A program made the translations under genes and the position numbers. Positions 35,942-46,975 of a stretch of DNA of 64,000 bases are shown one piece after another; within the stretch, counting starts at the first letter, position 1; each line of letters opens with the position of its first letter. Origin of the DNA: Paracoccus fistulariae. Lineage in GTDB: Bacteria; Pseudomonadota; Alphaproteobacteria; Rhodobacterales; Rhodobacteraceae. Under the pieces are notes generated by a model. It was not told the origin of the DNA. It saw only the letters and a list, made by a program, of their open reading frames with translations, and did not search any database. Where the stretch lies: NCBI RefSeq assembly GCF_028553785.1, contig NZ_CP067136.1:2354501-2418500 (forward strand), read 5' to 3'.

Positions 35942-36597
35942 TCGCGGATCAGGGCCTGCATCGCCTCCTCGGCCGACTGGTCGCCATCGGTCAGTTCGAT
36001 GATCCTGCGGCTGACGCCCGGCTGATCCACCAGCGCAGCCAGCGTCGCCGCCACATTGTCGCGGCTGATATTGCCATAGGGCACGGCCAGACCCGCACGG
36101 ATCCGCCCGTCGCCCGGCTCATCCGTCAGCGTGCCGGGGCGCAGGATCACCCAATCCAGATCGCTTGCGGCCAGTTCGACATCCGTGGCCTTCTTGATGC
36201 GCATGTAGTTTTCGAAACGCTCATTCAGCGCGCGCCCGCGCCCCGCCTCGGGGAAGGCGGATACCTGCAGAAAGCGTGGCACACCCGCCAGCTTCGCGGC
36301 CTGCAGCGCAAGGCGAAACCCGTCGCCATCGATGGCATCGGTCAGCTCTGGCCCGCCCTTGCCGCCTGCCCCGGCGGAAAAGACCACGACATCGCTGCCC
36401 GCCATCAGCTCTGCAAGTGCCTCGACCGTCAGCCCGGTCAGATCGCCCCGCACCGGCGTGGCGCCCAGATCGGCAAGCGCAGCCGCCTGATCCGGCTTTC
36501 GATGCAGCGCCAGCACGCGATGACCGCCTTGCGCCAGACGCCGCGACAGATGACGCCCCACCTGCCCCGCGCCGCCCACGATAAACACCTGTGACAT
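35938..36597 (-). CDS. NAD(P)-binding oxidoreductase (atypical short-chain / NmrA-like)
   Basis: A 219-residue Rossmann-fold protein with a glycine motif at the start (MSQVFIVGGAGQVGRHLSRRLAQGG), then VRGDLTGL, VVVFSAGAGGKGG and LDWVILRPGTLTDEPGDGRI, the pattern of the YwnB/YtfG-like atypical SDRs that bind NAD(P)H. The catalytic tyrosine-lysine pair of classical SDRs is not evident, so it may be a sugar-nucleotide-like epimerase relative or a regulator. A strong AAGGAAAG site precedes the ATG. It ends over the convergent DUF2585 gene by four bases. Confidence 0.85.
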   Translation of the reverse strand: MSQVFIVGGAGQVGRHLSRRLAQGGHRVLALHRKPDQAAALADLGATPVRGDLTGLTVEALAELMAGSDVVVFSAGAGGKGGPELTDAIDGDGFRLALQAAKLAGVPRFLQVSAFPEAGRGRALNERFENYMRIKKATDVELAASDLDWVILRPGTLTDEPGDGRIRAGLAVPYGNISRDNVAATLAALVDQPGVSRRIIELTDGDQSAEEAMQALIRD

Positions 36598-36706
36598 GAT
36601 CTTTCCTTTCCAGAACCCTCACCTTTCAAAGCTATGGGCGAAACTGCGCATCGCAACCCCGAAGCCAGTTGACGCCGGGACGAAAACTGACAATTCTGCC
36701 GCCACG

Positions 36707-38705
<1,999 letters not shown>

Positions 38706-39254
38706 AAAATACGCTTCGTGGGGCGTCTGTGCAGACCGGTTCTGGCCCGATTTCACGATGGCATGGCGATCGTGACGGGTTTTCGGGCGACATAGGCACG
38801 ACAACCTGGCAGGTTTTGCCTGCCATGCGCAGACGCCGGCGAAGGTTTTCCGGACTGGATTTTGATGGTTGGCGGCGAGAGCTGCCTGGGACATCACATG
38901 CCTTGACAGCCTGCGCGCCGTCAGTGGCGCGTTTGGCGCGGCCGCTTGCCACTTATTTCAATGATCTCTGGCCTCTCAGCGATCTGGACTGCGCTGACAA
39001 CCAAGTCGACCGCAGCAGCACCGGCCTGCCGGATGCCGACAGGTGCAGCAAGGCCATCGTCTGTCGCAATGACCTGTTCGATCCTGGACCCCGGTTTGGT
39101 CATCTGCTGGGTCGGCAGATCTTTTCAGCCGGATGTCCAGTGCTTCAACCGGATCGACCGATCACAGCGTCCCATGCGCCTGTGACCTGCGCAAAGGTCC
39201 GCTGCTTCGTGTCAGGTCATTATCTGAAGGCCAAGCATATCCAACGCCCCACGA
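38706..39254. other. 549-base intergenic region without a recognisable gene
   Basis: The region lies between thiC and the end of the reverse nuclease gene. Several short frames run through it, including a 60-codon reverse frame (38921-39103) with fairly natural residue composition (GIRQAGAAAVDLVVSAVQIAE) and a longer forward frame; neither has a family match or ribosome binding site that I can identify. A weak hairpin lies at 38807-38825 (arms TGGCAGG and CCTGCCA). The region may be a decayed gene. Confidence 0.4.
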
Positions 39255-42200
39255 TCAGACGATGACATTCTGGTCCAGATCCAGCCCCACGATCAGCGGG
39301 TCGTGGTCCGAGGCGCCATAGGGCCCCGGATCATAGAAACCCGCATCGTTGAAGGCCGAGTTGTAACCCAAGAGGTCAGGCTCATCCGCGTTCACGTGCC
39401 ATTCGACCGCGCCGGTGACATGATCGGCCAGCCCGTCCGAGGCAAAGCCCTGATCCAGCGTCCCGCGCTGACCGTCGAAGACGAAGCTATAGGCATCCTC
39501 CTGCCCGATGAAGCTGTCGATCAGATCGGTCAGCCCGCGCTCTCGCAAAAGCTGCACGGGATCTTCCTGCGCATAGGAGTTCATGTCGCCCAGCAGCAGG
39601 TAGTCGCTGACGCCGCCGCCGCGATAGCTTTTGGCCAGCCAGTCGGTCAGCTCGGCCGCCGCATCAGCGCGCACCGCATTCCAGAAGGCCTGCCCATCGC
39701 CCTGATCGAAATTGCCATCGCTGGTCAGCGCGTCGATATCGCCCTGGGTAAAGCCCGCCGCATCGCCGTTCTGATCCAGATAGCGCTGCGCCGCCGTTGC
39801 CAGCGAGGCAAGGCCGCTGTCGCCCTTTGATTTGAAATGCGAGGAAACAACGGTGAACTGATTGCCCGACGCATCCTCGAATGTCGCGGCGACCGAGGGG
39901 CGGTTGCGCTGGAAATCGCCCAGATAGGTCGATTGCGGCAGCGCGTCATCCAGCACCTTGGCCAGCGCGAAGGTGACGGCGGCAGAGGTTTCTTCGTAAT
40001 CCAGAAACTCGCTATGGATCAGGGTCACGGCGGCGCTGTCATAGATGATCCCGGTGGTGATCGCATCGGTGCCGATGAAATCGCCGGTGCCGGTGGGGTC
40101 CACGACGGCATAGCTTGCGCCGCTGCCGCTTTCGGCGGCCCGCGCGTTCAGGTTCCGGGCGATGGCGGCCATGGCCGAACCTTCGCCCGCGCCGTTATTC
40201 TCGACCTCTTGCAGGGCAAAGACCTCGGCCCCGGTGCCGGTCATCAGCTCCATCAGCTTTTCGGTCTGGCGCGCCAGATCCTCGGGCGTTCTGGCGCCGC
40301 GCGGGCTGAGGTCACCGTTCGGGCCGGTCCCGCCCGTAAGCGTGGTGAAATAGTTCAGCACATTGACCCCAGCGACCTGCAAGCTGCCGCCGACATCTTC
40401 CGGCGCGGCGGTTCTTGCGCCGCTGTTCGTGGTCTCATCGACCGGCAGAAGGCCCGAGGGGATCACCGCGTAATCACCGAATTGATAGGTCATCACGCCC
40501 TCGACCGGCGCGGTGAATTGCGTGCCCAGCCGCAGCGTGCCGCCATCCGCCCCAAAGCTGTCGCCCGCATCCAGATAACCATTGCCGTTATCGCCTGTCG
40601 AATTGTTCGGAATGAATTCGAAGCGGTCGGGGTTCTGGGCGCTGACGCCATCTTCGATGATCAGGCGGTTCAGCGCGTTCCGGGCGGCCAGTTCCGCCAC
40701 CTGATCGGCCTGGCTCTGGGCATCGTAAAGCTGGGTCGACTGATATTGCACGCCCGCACTGACGACGATTTCGCCGAAGCGATCCAGATTGAAGTTCTCG
40801 ATCACCGTCAGCGGATCATCGGTGCCGCTGGTCACGGCAACGCGCATGCCTTCGACGGTTTCGTAATTATAGCCCTCGGGCGACAGGGTGACGGACGCGG
40901 CGGTGGGCAGGTCGTTACCGCTGGAGCGCACGACCATGTCGGTCACATCCACCAATTCGGTCAGGCCATTGAATTCCGTCACCTCGCCCGAAAGCTGGAC
41001 CAGATCGCCCAGCGTGACCATCTGGCCGGATCCGGTAAAGACAAAGATGCCTTCCGAGGTCAGCGGGTCCAGATCCGCGTCGCCATCCTCTTCCTGCAGG
41101 TAGAAACCGTTCGAAGTGATATGCACGACAATGGCCGATACCTCGACCCGCTGGCCGATCAGGGCCGAGGCGCTGCCCGATCCCTGAATGGCCGAGATCA
41201 GGGCAGGCGTCACCTCACCGCCACCACCCCCTTCGCCGGAATTGGCGGCGCCCTTGGTTTCGGCAGCCGGATCGGCCCAGTTGCCTGCATCGTCGCGTTG
41301 CAGCGACAGGCCCGGATCGTCGCGCCCGTTTTCCATGACGCCAATATCGGTCGAGGTCATGCCATTGGCCGCGCCATTCGTCGCGGTCATGCTGCCTTCA
41401 TAGCTGAGGAATTCGATCACGCTGCCATTATTCACCAATGCCAGACCGTCGGGCGCGCCGTTCTGGATGCCGTTGCTGGGCAGATCCCAGACGTAATAAT
41501 CATAATCGCCATCGCTGGTCATGGTCGCATCGGCGATGCCCAGCACGTCGTAGGTGGCGCCGTTATTGCCATTATAAAGCTCGACCGACAGGCCCGAGGC
41601 ATCGCCGCCCGCCGTCACCCGGATCTCGACGAATTCGCCGGTATCGCTGCCCGCGTTGTCGTAATGGAATTCGTTGATCCGCGCGGCAAAGGCCGGGGCC
41701 TCGTCCAGATCGGTGACGGTGACCGCGATATCAGCGCTGTCTGTGGCGCCCTGATCATCGGTGACGCTGACGGTCACGTCATAGATATTGTCCCCACCCG
41801 CATCTGCCGGGTTTTCGAAATCCGGGCCCTGGGCAAAGCGCAGCGCCCCGGTCTGCGCGTCGATGCGGAACAGAGCGGCATCCGCGCCGCCGGTGATGGC
41901 ATAGGTCAGCGTGCCGCCATCGACATCGCTGGCCGACAGCGTGACAGGGATGGCCGTTTCGTTTTCCGCCACGCTGACGGCGGTTTCCACGGTCAGGACC
42001 GGCGCGTCATTGCTGCCGGTGATGGTGACGGTCACGGTTGCGGTATCGCTGCCGCCTTTGCCGTCGTCGACGGTATAGGTGAAGCTGTCGGTCGCTGTCT
42101 CTCCCTCGGCCAGATAGTCGAACAGGCCGCCCGGATCATAGCTGATCTGGCCGCCACTCAGCGTGACCGCCGCCCCGGCGGCCGAGGCCGACACCCCGGT

Positions 42201-42704
42201 GATCACCATGCGGTCGCCGTCAAATTCGCGGTCATTGGCCAAGAGTTCATCGACCGCGATTCTGGTCACGCCATTTTCGCCTGCCGCCGCCATATCGTCG
42301 CGGGCCAGCACCGCATTGTTGCGCCGGTCCAGAAACAGCGTGTAATCGTCTGCCTCGAAGCGGATCGCCTCGATGCTTTTCAACAGGTCGGTGCCTTCGT
42401 TGCTGTTCAGCGCGGTGACGATGGCACGTTTTCCACCCAGCGTGGTGATGCGATAATCCTCGACCCCACCCTGATAGACGGCCAGATCCTTGCCGCCGCC
42501 GCCGAAGATGATGTCACTGCCACCGCCACCGGTGATCGTGTCATTTCCACCCAGACCAAAGATCAGATCGCCGCGCGTGCTGCCGGTCAGGTCATTCGCC
42601 TTGCCATTGCCCCGGATCAGCGGCGTGACATGCCAGCCATGCCCCCAACCGTGACCCCAGCCCACTCCCCAACCGAACCCCTTATGGCCACCAAAACCCT
42701 TCAT
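39255..42704 (-). CDS. Very large secreted RTX/ExeM-NucH family endonuclease
   Basis: A 1149-residue multidomain protein. After a short Gly/His/Trp-rich start (GFGWGVGWGHGWGHGWHVTP) come RTX calcium-binding repeats (GLGGNDTITGGGGSDIIFGGGGKD, about 50-75), two cadherin/VCBS-like domains with DDGKGGSDTATVTVTI and VTDDQGATDSADI, a lamin-tail-like domain (INEFHYDNAGSDTGEFVEI), an OB-fold-like domain (GQRVEVSAIVVHITSNGFYLQEE), and a C-terminal endonuclease/exonuclease/phosphatase domain with QEVEN, SHFKSKG, LLGDMNSY and YGASDHDPLIVGL. The combination matches ExeM/NucH extracellular nucleases used to scavenge or reshape extracellular DNA. The RTX repeats suggest type I secretion. The ATG at 42704 is preferred over a GTG five codons upstream. 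Confidence 0.9.
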   Translation of the reverse strand: MKGFGGHKGFGWGVGWGHGWGHGWHVTPLIRGNGKANDLTGSTRGDLIFGLGGNDTITGGGGSDIIFGGGGKDLAVYQGGVEDYRITTLGGKRAIVTALNSNEGTDLLKSIEAIRFEADDYTLFLDRRNNAVLARDDMAAAGENGVTRIAVDELLANDREFDGDRMVITGVSASAAGAAVTLSGGQISYDPGGLFDYLAEGETATDSFTYTVDDGKGGSDTATVTVTITGSNDAPVLTVETAVSVAENETAIPVTLSASDVDGGTLTYAITGGADAALFRIDAQTGALRFAQGPDFENPADAGGDNIYDVTVSVTDDQGATDSADIAVTVTDLDEAPAFAARINEFHYDNAGSDTGEFVEIRVTAGGDASGLSVELYNGNNGATYDVLGIADATMTSDGDYDYYVWDLPSNGIQNGAPDGLALVNNGSVIEFLSYEGSMTATNGAANGMTSTDIGVMENGRDDPGLSLQRDDAGNWADPAAETKGAANSGEGGGGGEVTPALISAIQGSGSASALIGQRVEVSAIVVHITSNGFYLQEEDGDADLDPLTSEGIFVFTGSGQMVTLGDLVQLSGEVTEFNGLTELVDVTDMVVRSSGNDLPTAASVTLSPEGYNYETVEGMRVAVTSGTDDPLTVIENFNLDRFGEIVVSAGVQYQSTQLYDAQSQADQVAELAARNALNRLIIEDGVSAQNPDRFEFIPNNSTGDNGNGYLDAGDSFGADGGTLRLGTQFTAPVEGVMTYQFGDYAVIPSGLLPVDETTNSGARTAAPEDVGGSLQVAGVNVLNYFTTLTGGTGPNGDLSPRGARTPEDLARQTEKLMELMTGTGAEVFALQEVENNGAGEGSAMAAIARNLNARAAESGSGASYAVVDPTGTGDFIGTDAITTGIIYDSAAVTLIHSEFLDYEETSAAVTFALAKVLDDALPQSTYLGDFQRNRPSVAATFEDASGNQFTVVSSHFKSKGDSGLASLATAAQRYLDQNGDAAGFTQGDIDALTSDGNFDQGDGQAFWNAVRADAAAELTDWLAKSYRGGGVSDYLLLGDMNSYAQEDPVQLLRERGLTDLIDSFIGQEDAYSFVFDGQRGTLDQGFASDGLADHVTGAVEWHVNADEPDLLGYNSAFNDAGFYDPGPYGASDHDPLIVGLDLDQNVIV

Positions 42705-42807
42705 CGTGAATCCCCCCACTGTTGTTCAGATGCATTCTTGAACGCTCTGCGTAACGGGACGGTGACCCAAGGGGCGGGCGCTGTCCATAGCAACCATCGG
42801 TTGAGGA

Positions 42808-43920
42808 TCAGCCCAATTGCCCGTCCGGCTGGAAGAAATGCGACAAGGGCAATGCGGCGGCCCCCAGAATTCGGGCCTGCCGACCCATGCTGCCCTCGAT
42901 CACGCGGGGGCGGTCGATGCCTGCGGCGGGGATGGTGTCGATGGCCCGCCGTGTTTCCCGCACCAGACGCGCGCGGGCGGCGGCCGGGATCGCGCCATCG
43001 ATCACGATCAGCGGCAGATCGACCAGTGACACCGCGGACAGCGCGACGAAGGCCAGCGCGCGGCCTGCGTCGCGGGCCCAGTCCGCCTCGATCTGTTCGG
43101 GGACGTCCCAGCCCGCATCGTCCGGCGGCAGCGCGCGGCCCAGACGACGCTCCAGATCCGAGACAGAGGCGATGTCCACCAGCTGCCGCCCCTCGGCAAT
43201 GGGCATCGATCCAAGTGCGCCTGCGTTTCGCTGCGGACCAAAGCGCAGCTTTCCGTCCAGCACCACGCCGCCGCCCGCGAAATGCGCGATATAGAGATAC
43301 AGGAAATCCGGCGGCAGATTGCTGCCGCCAAAAACCAGCTCTGCCCCGCAGGCCGTGGTCGCGTCATTTTCCAGAAAGACCGGAAAGGGCAGGTTCTGTG
43401 CCAGCTCGGCGCGCAGGTCGCGGCCATGCCATTCGGCCATTTCATCGCCCCAGTCCCACAGCCGGAACGGCGCGGCGATTCCCAGACCGGCGATCCGGCC
43501 ACGATTCCGTGCGGCAAGGCCGGTCTGAAAGGTCGCGATGCCGTGGCGGGCAAAGGCCAGCATGCGGTCCGGCTGTGGAAAGGGATATACCTCCTGCCGG
43601 TGGATTTTTACCTGTCCGGCAAAATCGACCAGCGCCAGTTCTGCCAGCCTGCGCCCCAGCTTCAGACCAACGAACAGGGCGCCATCGGCAGACAGCGACA
43701 GCGGGGTGGAGGGCTGTCCGACCCGCCCCCGGACGACCTTTTCAGTGGCCAGAAAATTATTTGATATCAGCTTTCTGGTCAGATTCGTGATGGCCTGTGC
43801 CGACAGTCCCGTGGCCTGCGCAAGTGCAGCGCGCGCCATTGGTCCGCGACGGCGGATCAGCGACAGGATAAGCCGCTCGTTCCGGCTGAGATCAAAAGGA
43901 TCACTGGCATCTTGCGGCAT
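42808..43920 (-). CDS. ROK-family transcriptional regulator (FrcR-like)
   Basis: A 370-residue regulator. The N-terminal winged helix-turn-helix reads LILSLIRRRGPMARAALAQATGLSAQAITNLTRKLISNN, and the rest is the ROK sugar-binding fold (VGLKLGRRLAELALVDF, GLGIAAPF, VFLENDATTACGAELVFGG). The zinc motif of ROK sugar kinases (CXCGX2GC) is missing, as in some non-kinase regulators. It is divergent from frcBCAK, and a 17-bp dyad in the 124-base region between them is a good operator. By analogy with rhizobial FrcR it may control fructose uptake; this is an inference from position. Confidence 0.87.
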   Translation of the reverse strand: MPQDASDPFDLSRNERLILSLIRRRGPMARAALAQATGLSAQAITNLTRKLISNNFLATEKVVRGRVGQPSTPLSLSADGALFVGLKLGRRLAELALVDFAGQVKIHRQEVYPFPQPDRMLAFARHGIATFQTGLAARNRGRIAGLGIAAPFRLWDWGDEMAEWHGRDLRAELAQNLPFPVFLENDATTACGAELVFGGSNLPPDFLYLYIAHFAGGGVVLDGKLRFGPQRNAGALGSMPIAEGRQLVDIASVSDLERRLGRALPPDDAGWDVPEQIEADWARDAGRALAFVALSAVSLVDLPLIVIDGAIPAAARARLVRETRRAIDTIPAAGIDRPRVIEGSMGRQARILGAAALPLSHFFQPDGQLG

Positions 43921-43945
43921 GGTTTCCGTCCTCCGATCATCTATT

Positions 43946-43962
43946 AATCAAGCAAATTGATT
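43946..43962. promoter_or_regulatory. Candidate operator between frcR-like gene and frcB
   Basis: AATCAA (43946-43951) and TTGATT (43957-43962) are perfect inverted arms around GCAAA. The dyad lies in the shared regulatory region of the ROK regulator and the frc operon, just where a ROK repressor site is expected. AT-rich arms fit known ROK-binding sites. Confidence 0.55.
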
Positions 43963-44044
43963 TATTGACAAGTGAAAACTTCTGATGCTTTTTTGAAGGC
44001 AATGCGGGGACAGGGATCCCGTGTACAGTGGAGGAGAGAGAAGA

Positions 44045-45073
44045 ATGAAGATGACATCCGTATTGCGCCTGTCGCTGGCCGCCTCGGCACTGGCCATGAG
44101 CGCGGGGCTGGCCCAGGCGCAAGAGCCGGTCAAGGCCTGCCTGATCACCAAGACCGATATCAACCCGTTCTTCGTCAAGATGAAGGAGGGCGCGACAGCC
44201 AAGGCGGAAGAGCTTGGCGTCGAACTGATGACCTTCGCGGGCAAGATCGACGGCGATCACGAAACCCAGCAGCAGGCGATGGAAAGCTGCATCGCCGCCG
44301 GGGTCAAGGGCATCCTGATCACCGCATCCGATACCAAGGCCATCGTGGAAAGCGTCAAGCAGGCGCAGGATGCGGGCGTTCTGGTGATCGCGCTGGATAC
44401 GCCGCTGGATCCCATTGACGCCGCCGACGCCACCTTTGCCACCGACAATTTCGAGGCCGGCCGTCTGATCGGCGCATGGGCCGCAGGCAAGCTGGGCGAT
44501 GCCGCGGCGGATGCGCGGATCGCCTTTCTGGACCTGTCGCAAAGCGCGCCCTCGGTCGACGTGCTGCGCGATCAGGGCTTCATGGAGGGCTTTGGCATCG
44601 ACGTGAAGGACCGGGCCCGGATCGGGGATGAGGATGACGCGCGCATCGTCGGCCACGAGGTGACCTCGGGCAATGAAGAGGGTGGCCGTCAGGCGATGGA
44701 AGCCCTGATGCAGATCGATCCGAATATCAACGTCGTCTACACGATCAACGAACCTGCCGCTGCCGGGGCCTATGAGGCGCTGCGGTCCTTTGGCAAGGAA
44801 GAGGATGTGATGATCGTGTCAATCGATGGCGGCTGCCCCGGCGTGCAGAACGTCAGCGAGGGCGTGATCGGCGCGACGTCGCAGCAATATCCGCTGAAAA
44901 TGGCGTCGATGGGGATCGAGGCGATTGCCGCCTATGCCGCCGATGGCACCAAGCCCGAAGCCAGCGAAGGTCTGGATTTCACCGATACGGGGGTCAATCT
45001 GGTCACGGATGACGCGGTCGACGGCGTGCCCTCGATCAGCGTGGCAGATGGCACCGATCAGTGCTGGGGCTGA
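44045..45073 (+). CDS. frcB: Fructose ABC transporter substrate-binding protein
   Basis: A 342-residue periplasmic sugar-binding protein of the ribose/fructose cluster. The signal peptide [25 protein letters not shown] is clear. The mature part shows the two-lobe sugar-binding fold ([79 protein letters not shown]). This sequence is close to the FrcB of rhizobia, which binds fructose, ribose and mannose. The ATG at 44045 follows GGAGGAGAGAGAAG. It heads the operon frcB-frcC-frcA-frcK. Confidence 0.9.
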   Translation: MKMTSVLRLSLAASALAMSAGLAQAQEPVKACLITKTDINPFFVKMKEGATAKAEELGVELMTFAGKIDGDHETQQQAMESCIAAGVKGILITASDTKAIVESVKQAQDAGVLVIALDTPLDPIDAADATFATDNFEAGRLIGAWAAGKLGDAAADARIAFLDLSQSAPSVDVLRDQGFMEGFGIDVKDRARIGDEDDARIVGHEVTSGNEEGGRQAMEALMQIDPNINVVYTINEPAAAGAYEALRSFGKEEDVMIVSIDGGCPGVQNVSEGVIGATSQQYPLKMASMGIEAIAAYAADGTKPEASEGLDFTDTGVNLVTDDAVDGVPSISVADGTDQCWG

Positions 45074-45149
45074 TCGCGCCCTGCTGAGCAATTGATCCGA
45101 TGGTGGCGTCCGCGCCACCGTCTTCACCCATTTCAAAAGGCAGAGGTCC

Positions 45150-46205
45150 ATGTCGGATACCCCTGACCCCGTGGTCGAGCGAAACTCGTCCGAGACGGTC
45201 GCATCCTTTCAGCATAATGATCGCGGATTGCTGCATAAGGTGCAGCATTTCCTGCACCGTTATCCCACCATGGTGCCGGTCATCGTGCTGGTCCTGTCGC
45301 TGATCGCCTTCGGGCTGATCGCCCCGAATTTCTTTTCGGCCTTCAACCTGTCGCTGATCATGCAGCAGGTGGCGGTGGTCGGCACGCTGGCTGCGGCGCA
45401 ATCGCTGGTCGTTCTGACGGCAGGGATCGACCTGTCGGTCGGGGCCGTGATGGTGATGATTTCGGTCATCATGGGCCGCTTGTCGATCGATTTCGGCGTG
45501 CCGGTGCCCATCGCCATCCTGCTGGGGCTGGGCTGCGGCATGCTGACCGGCTGGCTGAACGGCTTTCTGGTGACGCGGCTGAAGCTACCGCCCTTCATCA
45601 CCACGCTGGGCACCTGGAATATCTTCCTGGCGTTGAATTATTACCTGTCAGGCCGCGAAACCATCCGCAGTCAGACCCTGGATTCCGAGGCGCCCTTGCT
45701 GAAGCTCTTCGGTGAAAGGTTCAACCTGGGCGGGGCGGTGCTGACCTGGGGGGTGGTGCTGATGCTGCTGGTCTTTGGCGTCTTGTGGTATGCGCTGAAC
45801 AAGACTGCCTGGGGCCGACGCGTCTATGCCGTGGGCGATGACCCGGAGGCGGCGGCGCTGGCCGGGATCCAGACCAACCGCGTGCTGATGTCGGTCTATA
45901 TGGTGGCAGGGTTCATCTGTGCGCTTGCGGCCTGGTCCTCGATCGGGCGGGTCGGATCCGTAAGCCCGACCTCATTCTTCGAATCCAACCTTGAATCGAT
46001 TACGGCCGTTGTGATCGGCGGGATTTCCCTCTTCGGGGGGCGCGGCTCGATCATGGGGCCGCTGATCGGGGCGCTGATCGTCGGTGTCTTCAATTCCGGC
46101 CTGCGGCTGGCGGGGGTGGATGTGCTGTGGCAGCTGTTCGCGACCGGCTGGCTGATCATCGTCGCCGTTGCCGTGGACCAATGGATCAGAAAGATTTCGT
46201 CATGA
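45150..46205 (+). CDS. frcC: Fructose ABC transporter permease
   Basis: A 351-residue inner-membrane permease of the BPD/RbsC type with about ten hydrophobic segments. Typical parts are LVVLTAGIDLSVGAVMVMISVIMG, GFLVTRLKLPPFITTLGTWNIF and YAVGDDPEAAALAGIQTNRVLMSVYMVAGF. The last bases overlap the start of frcA (ATGA). It lies 76 bases after frcB. Confidence 0.92.
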   Translation: MSDTPDPVVERNSSETVASFQHNDRGLLHKVQHFLHRYPTMVPVIVLVLSLIAFGLIAPNFFSAFNLSLIMQQVAVVGTLAAAQSLVVLTAGIDLSVGAVMVMISVIMGRLSIDFGVPVPIAILLGLGCGMLTGWLNGFLVTRLKLPPFITTLGTWNIFLALNYYLSGRETIRSQTLDSEAPLLKLFGERFNLGGAVLTWGVVLMLLVFGVLWYALNKTAWGRRVYAVGDDPEAAALAGIQTNRVLMSVYMVAGFICALAAWSSIGRVGSVSPTSFFESNLESITAVVIGGISLFGGRGSIMGPLIGALIVGVFNSGLRLAGVDVLWQLFATGWLIIVAVAVDQWIRKISS

Positions 46206-46975
46206 CCGAACCGCTTTTGACAGCCCGTAATCTGGTCAAGCGCTATGGCCGCGTGACCGCGCTGGATCATGCAGATTTCGATCTGTATCCCGGCGAAATC
46301 CTGGCCGTGATCGGCGATAACGGCGCCGGGAAGTCCAGCCTGATCAAGGCGCTGTCCGGCGCCGTTCAGCCCGACGAAGGAGAGATCCGATTGGAGGGAA
46401 AGCCGGTCAGCTTCGCCAGCCCGCTGGAAGCCCGGCAATCCGGGATCGAGACCGTCTATCAGACCCTGGCCCTGTCGCCCGCCCTGTCCATCGCGGATAA
46501 CATGTTCATGGGCCGCGAATTGCGCAAGGAAGGCATCATGGGCCGCTGGTTCGGGATGCTGGACAAGGCGCGGATGGATGATTTTGCGCGCGAGAAGCTG
46601 ACCGAGCTTGGCCTGATGACGATCCAGAATATCGGCCAGCCGGTCGAGACCCTGTCCGGCGGGCAGCGCCAAGGGGTCGCCGTGGCCCGCGCGGCCGCCT
46701 TTGGCAGCCGGGTGATCATTCTGGACGAGCCGACCGCCGCGCTGGGCGTCAAGGAAAGCCGTCGTGTGCTGGATCTGATCCTTGATGTGAAATCGCGCGG
46801 GATTCCGATTGTCCTGATCAGCCACAACATGCCGCATGTCTTCGAAGTGGCGGACAGGGTCCATATCCATCGTCTGGGCAAGCGTCTGGCAGTGATCGAC
46901 CCGAAAGAGCACAGCATGTCGGATGCGGTGGCCTATATGACCGGGGCCAAACTGCCCGACGGTGTCGCGGCATGA
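46202..46975 (+). CDS. frcA: Fructose ABC transporter ATP-binding protein
   Basis: A 257-residue ATPase, a single ABC domain rather than the double domain of E. coli RbsA, as is typical of FrcA. Walker A is GDNGAGKSS (38-46), the signature LSGGQRQG, Walker B VIILDEPTAALG, and the switch LISHNMPHV. The ATG overlaps the stop of frcC (ATGA) and the stop overlaps frcK in the same way (ATGA). Confidence 0.93.
   Translation: MTEPLLTARNLVKRYGRVTALDHADFDLYPGEILAVIGDNGAGKSSLIKALSGAVQPDEGEIRLEGKPVSFASPLEARQSGIETVYQTLALSPALSIADNMFMGRELRKEGIMGRWFGMLDKARMDDFAREKLTELGLMTIQNIGQPVETLSGGQRQGVAVARAAAFGSRVIILDEPTAALGVKESRRVLDLILDVKSRGIPIVLISHNMPHVFEVADRVHIHRLGKRLAVIDPKEHSMSDAVAYMTGAKLPDGVAA

Noticed and set aside
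42500..42700. Repeat-like GC-rich stretch at the 5' end of the nuclease
   Set aside because: Explained by the translated Gly/His/Trp-rich segment and RTX repeats.
39837..43790. 1317-codon forward frame opposite the nuclease and ROK genes
   Set aside because: Covers two real reverse genes entirely, has no ribosome binding site or domain, residue make-up is shadow-like.
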